From: Planctomycetaceae bacterium | Lineage (GTDB): Bacteria; Planctomycetota; Planctomycetia; Planctomycetales; Planctomycetaceae | DNA: 64,000 nucleotides | NCBI GenBank assembly: GCA_017795105.1 | Contig: CP051247.1 | Span: 1,550,001-1,614,000, forward strand | Direction: 5' to 3' | Shown: one piece after another, positions 61,587-64,000 of the stretch | Numbering within the stretch: the stretch's first letter is position 1 | How the letters are laid out: the number at the start of each line of letters is the position of its first letter | Position numbers and translations under genes: made by a program | The notes under the pieces: generated by a model | What the model was told of the DNA's origin: nothing | The model's input: the letters and a program-made list of their open reading frames with translations, nothing else | Database searches by the model: none

Positions 61587-61891
61587 GGCCCAGACGTGTA
61601 CGTCTGGGTGACGAAGTCACAGGAAGTCGGTGTTCATCGCTCGAAGTCTCTGCGACAAATGACTTCAGGGGTAGCCCCGGTTGATTCAACCGGGGTGGCG
61701 CAGCCACAAGAGGTGCGTCAACGTGCTGGCGAATCAAAGCAATCTCTGAGACCTCCTGCCGACTGCGTCGGCCCCGGTAGCGGAGCAACCGGGGCTACCC
61801 TGCCGTTGACCACAATCAGCCCGATTCGAGGTAGCACGCCGGTCAGCGACCTCTTGTGGCTCTGCCACTCAGACGCACGCGTCTGGGCCAC
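61587..61891. repeat. Outer converging double-hairpin pair
   Basis: The plus unit (61587-61628): GG, hairpin CCCAGACG-TGTA-CGTCTGGG, hairpin GTGAC-GAA-GTCAC, AGGAAGTC. The minus unit (61891-61848): GTGGCC, hairpin CAGACG-CGTG-CGTCTG, hairpin GTGGC-AGA-GCCAC, AAGAGGTC. It encloses the inner 132-bp pair. Confidence 0.8.
61669..61800. repeat. 132-bp converging double-hairpin pair, copy 2
   Basis: The plus unit (61669-61714): GGGTAG, hairpin CCCCGGTTGA-T-TCAACCGGGG, hairpin GTGGC-GCA-GCCAC, AAGAGGT. The minus unit (61800-61751): GGGTAG, hairpin CCCCGGTTGC-TCC-GCTACCGGGG (one mismatch), hairpin CCGAC-GCA-GTCGG, CAGGAGGT. The 36-bp spacer has the same length as in copy 1 (51081-51212), of which this is the inverted homologue. 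Confidence 0.85.
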
Positions 61892-61926
61892 ATGGATGAG
61901 ACGTGCAGACTTAACTTCTGCCCAAC

Positions 61927-61961
61927 AAAAAAGCCCGGAACCGACTTGGCTCCGGGCTTTT
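61927..61961. terminator. Bidirectional intrinsic terminator
   Basis: Perfect 10-bp stem AAAGCCCGGA (61930-61939) / TCCGGGCTTT (61951-61960), with A- and T-runs on either side. It serves the sulfatase and the converging esterase-like gene. Confidence 0.78.
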
Positions 61962-61976
61962 CTCTTTTGGCTCGTG

Positions 61977-64000
61977 TTACGGTTTCCACTCTTCATCGAA
62001 GAATCCGGCTGTAACGACCTTACCGGGCCAGAGTGCGTTCGGCTCGGTGTCGAGATTGATCACGGCCCAGTCGGGCAGTTTCGGGACCTGACGGGCGTTG
62101 TTGAGGTAAGCGTATTCACGGTAGGTGAAGCCGCTGTTGAGTACGACGTATCGTTCCGGGTTCTCGGGGTTTGGATAGATGAGCACCGGAGCGTGGTTAG
62201 CAGCCGGGGCGGACTGACCTTTCATCGTGACCGTTTCTTCCGTCCACTGCAGCGGAAGACGATCGAGAACTTTTCCAAGATAGCTGTTGCTCGACGGATC
62301 GCCGAACAGGATTAGATTCGAGTTCTTGATCTGCTCTTCGGTCAGTTCCGAATCCTTGACCACCACGGCGTCGCCGCGGAACTGTCGTCGCCATTCGGTG
62401 ATTGCCCGTTCCTGCTCGGCTTCGGCCCAGGCCCCGGCTTTCTCGTTCCAGCTCTGACCGGTCGGTGCAACGATGACGAACGAATCCATGAATGCGTCAT
62501 CAATCGGTCCCTGCAGCCCGGGCTTCTTGCGGAGTCCTTCGGCTGGGATCGGGCCGGACTTCCATTCGCGTCCGCTGCGATGCAGTTCGACACTCCACGA
62601 CCGATCGGTCTCGGGCCGCTCCAGTGTCAGTCTCTGAATCGTCCCGCCACGCGGGCCGCGGGACTGCAGTACCAAAGTCACATTGCGATTTGGCTCGAAA
62701 GGACATTCGCCCGCGTTGAAGGTGAGCTTCAGACCAGTGACACCCGTTTGAGTCAGCTCGATCAGGCTCTCTTCCGGCACCAGACGCACTTTGACTTCGG
62801 CCTGTTCCCAGTGCTCCTCAATGCCGGTCAGCGTCAGCCATTCCACTTCGTTGTAACGGAGCGTGTACGTCGAGAACCACAGCGTCTTACTCGGCTGCGG
62901 CGTGACCTGAGCCGACAGGCTGTCGAGCTTTGAAGCGATGATCTCCTTCGAGTCGGGATGAATCGAGTGCTTTGTTTCCGGGCCGATGATATGAGTCAAC
63001 CGGAGCTGTTCCTTCTTCAGTGCGGCTTCCATGATATCGGCGGCCTGCTTCTGGATGTCGAGCTCACCGCTGTAGGCAATCGTGGGCAACTGGTACAAAT
63101 TCACGGCGTATCCGGGGCAGTCGTACATCCGCCAGAGTTTCTCTTCGTACCAGGTCGGCTTCAGGTCTTCCTGCTGGAAGATCTTCAGGAACTCGGGCGT
63201 CTCCGAAAATCCGGCTCCCGGATTGGCTGCGAAGAACATTCCCGGGTAATGGACGGCCATCTGCCAGCAGCCGGCTCCGCCCATCGAAAACCCACGCACG
63301 GCGATCCGGTTCTCATCAATGCGATAGTTCTCTTTTGCATGTTCCAGAGCTTCGAGCACATCGATTTCGCCGGCCAACTTGAACGCGTTGCAATATCGGC
63401 CGAACGGATGCAGTACGATTGTATTCTCCGGCTGATACTGTCCGGGTCTAGTCATTCGCTGGTTGATGAACGGAGTCTCGGTCACCTTTTCACCGCGACC
63501 GTGAAACCACAGATCGAGTCGGACGCGGTCCTTCTGTCCGAAGGAGTAATCGTGCGGAATCTCGAGACCATAAGGCTGCACTGTCCGATCGATCTTCGAA
63601 CGATAGCCGCGAACGACCAGCCCGGTCTGCGTGGTCCAGGGAGCTTTGCCTTCCATCAGCGACTCGGCTCGTCGGATTCCTTCGGCCAGGACGGACTTCG
63701 CGGCTTTGATGTCTCCCGGCGAGAACAGCTCACCATGGTCGACGTTCTGTCGCACAGCCCGGGCGAAGACTTCGACATCGGGCAGCAGCTTCGGTGTCCG
63801 GGCATCCCGACGTTTTCTGAGTTGAGCAATGAGGCTGTCGAGCCGGCCACACTCCGTCAGAAGCTCGTCTTTAACGTCTTCTTCCAGCTCGATGCCGGTC
63901 GGTGGAACCGGTCGGACGTTGGCCGGGAGATTGTCGGCCGGACCATCTGCGACCGCCGGGCCTGACAAGTTGAGGAGAATCAGAAAAAAGGCGGAAAAAG
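61977..64000 (-). CDS. Secreted esterase/peptidase of alpha/beta-hydrolase fold (N-terminus cut by window edge)
   Basis: At least 670 residues; the frame runs to the right edge, where FFLILLNLSGPAVADG looks like the end of a signal peptide, so only the first few residues are missing. Residues around the middle hold the nucleophile elbow GFSMGG (in AVRGFSMGGAGCWQMAV) with a following IAYSGELD and a late KHSIHP, as in prolyl oligopeptidase-like and PHB-depolymerase-like enzymes. The C-terminal ~300 residues lack a recognised domain. The TTG at 63968 is in frame but lies inside the signal peptide, so it is not the start. Substrate unknown. Confidence 0.85.
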   Translation of the reverse strand, partial: FSAFFLILLNLSGPAVADGPADNLPANVRPVPPTGIELEEDVKDELLTECGRLDSLIAQLRKRRDARTPKLLPDVEVFARAVRQNVDHGELFSPGDIKAAKSVLAEGIRRAESLMEGKAPWTTQTGLVVRGYRSKIDRTVQPYGLEIPHDYSFGQKDRVRLDLWFHGRGEKVTETPFINQRMTRPGQYQPENTIVLHPFGRYCNAFKLAGEIDVLEALEHAKENYRIDENRIAVRGFSMGGAGCWQMAVHYPGMFFAANPGAGFSETPEFLKIFQQEDLKPTWYEEKLWRMYDCPGYAVNLYQLPTIAYSGELDIQKQAADIMEAALKKEQLRLTHIIGPETKHSIHPDSKEIIASKLDSLSAQVTPQPSKTLWFSTYTLRYNEVEWLTLTGIEEHWEQAEVKVRLVPEESLIELTQTGVTGLKLTFNAGECPFEPNRNVTLVLQSRGPRGGTIQRLTLERPETDRSWSVELHRSGREWKSGPIPAEGLRKKPGLQGPIDDAFMDSFVIVAPTGQSWNEKAGAWAEAEQERAITEWRRQFRGDAVVVKDSELTEEQIKNSNLILFGDPSSNSYLGKVLDRLPLQWTEETVTMKGQSAPAANHAPVLIYPNPENPERYVVLNSGFTYREYAYLNNARQVPKLPDWAVINLDTEPNALWPGKVVTAGFFDEEWKP

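Larger units (their letters stand above)
61547..61976. other. Intergenic region between converging genes with nested hairpin repeats
   Basis: No gene is supported. The region contains four double-hairpin units arranged as two nested converging pairs, then a bidirectional terminator at 61927-61961. Confidence 0.7.

Noticed and set aside
61587..61891. CRISPR array
   Set aside because: Repeated units are few, palindromic, in both orientations and differ in sequence; spacing is not regular, and no cas genes are in the window.
62958..63965. A 335-codon plus frame at the right end
   Set aside because: It is antisense to the esterase-like gene with the GFSMGG elbow and a signal peptide reaching the edge.

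Overview
The window looks like a chromosome segment of a planctomycete, probably of the Planctomycetaceae/Gimesia-Rubinisphaera type. The basis is the gene content: a PSD1-DUF1553/DUF1501 pair, a PVC-type dehydrogenase fused to a c-type cytochrome, Tat-signal Gfo/Idh/MocA and dipeptidase proteins, formylglycine sulfatases, alkaline-ceramidase-like proteins, and a moderately high GC content. No transposase, integrase, CRISPR array, rRNA or phage gene is recognisable. The only RNA gene seen is a tRNA-Leu(TAA) on the minus strand at 34.9 kb.

Layout. 0-2.5 kb: an edge-truncated UbiA-family membrane prenyltransferase, a TPR protein and a secreted LRR protein. 2.5-15.3 kb: secreted catabolic proteins (an M19-like protein, Gfo/Idh/MocA, a 1323-residue hydrolase/dehydrogenase/cytochrome c fusion, two ceramidase-like proteins), then DinB, cupin, an ArgE/DapE-type deacylase and an amidohydrolase. 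15.5-26 kb, all minus: PSD1 cytochrome, DUF1501, metallophosphoesterase, then a tight cluster of M19 dipeptidase, small DUF997-like membrane protein, sodium:solute symporter, D-serine dehydratase/D-threonine aldolase-like PLP enzyme and Rid protein. I read the cluster as a D-amino-acid peptide uptake and breakdown operon. 26-35 kb: a double alpha/beta hydrolase, a thioredoxin-like protein, a propeller/di-haem protein, two small paralogous membrane proteins, a sulfatase-SUKH pair and the tRNA. 35-46 kb: a secreted four-repeat protein and the Na+-NQR locus nqrABCDEF-apbE-nqrM-lhgO. 46-64 kb: xylose isomerase, a lower-GC stretch with two orphan genes, a dienelactone hydrolase, a LarA-type nickel-pincer racemase homologue, a HisN-like phosphatase, a short PheT, MazG, MscS, a sulfatase and an edge-truncated esterase.

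The most unusual structure is in the non-coding DNA. Five of the intergenic regions carry members of one repeat family. Each unit is two adjacent hairpins between a GGGTGGCC-like outer end and an ACAAGAGGT-like inner end. Arm sequences differ widely between copies, yet each arm is matched by a complementary change on the other side. Copies occur as converging pairs. One 132-bp pair is present twice, 10.5 kb apart and in opposite orientation. Simpler hairpins of the form GCCACTGG-loop-CCAGTGGC sit at gene ends and in one place form intrinsic terminators.
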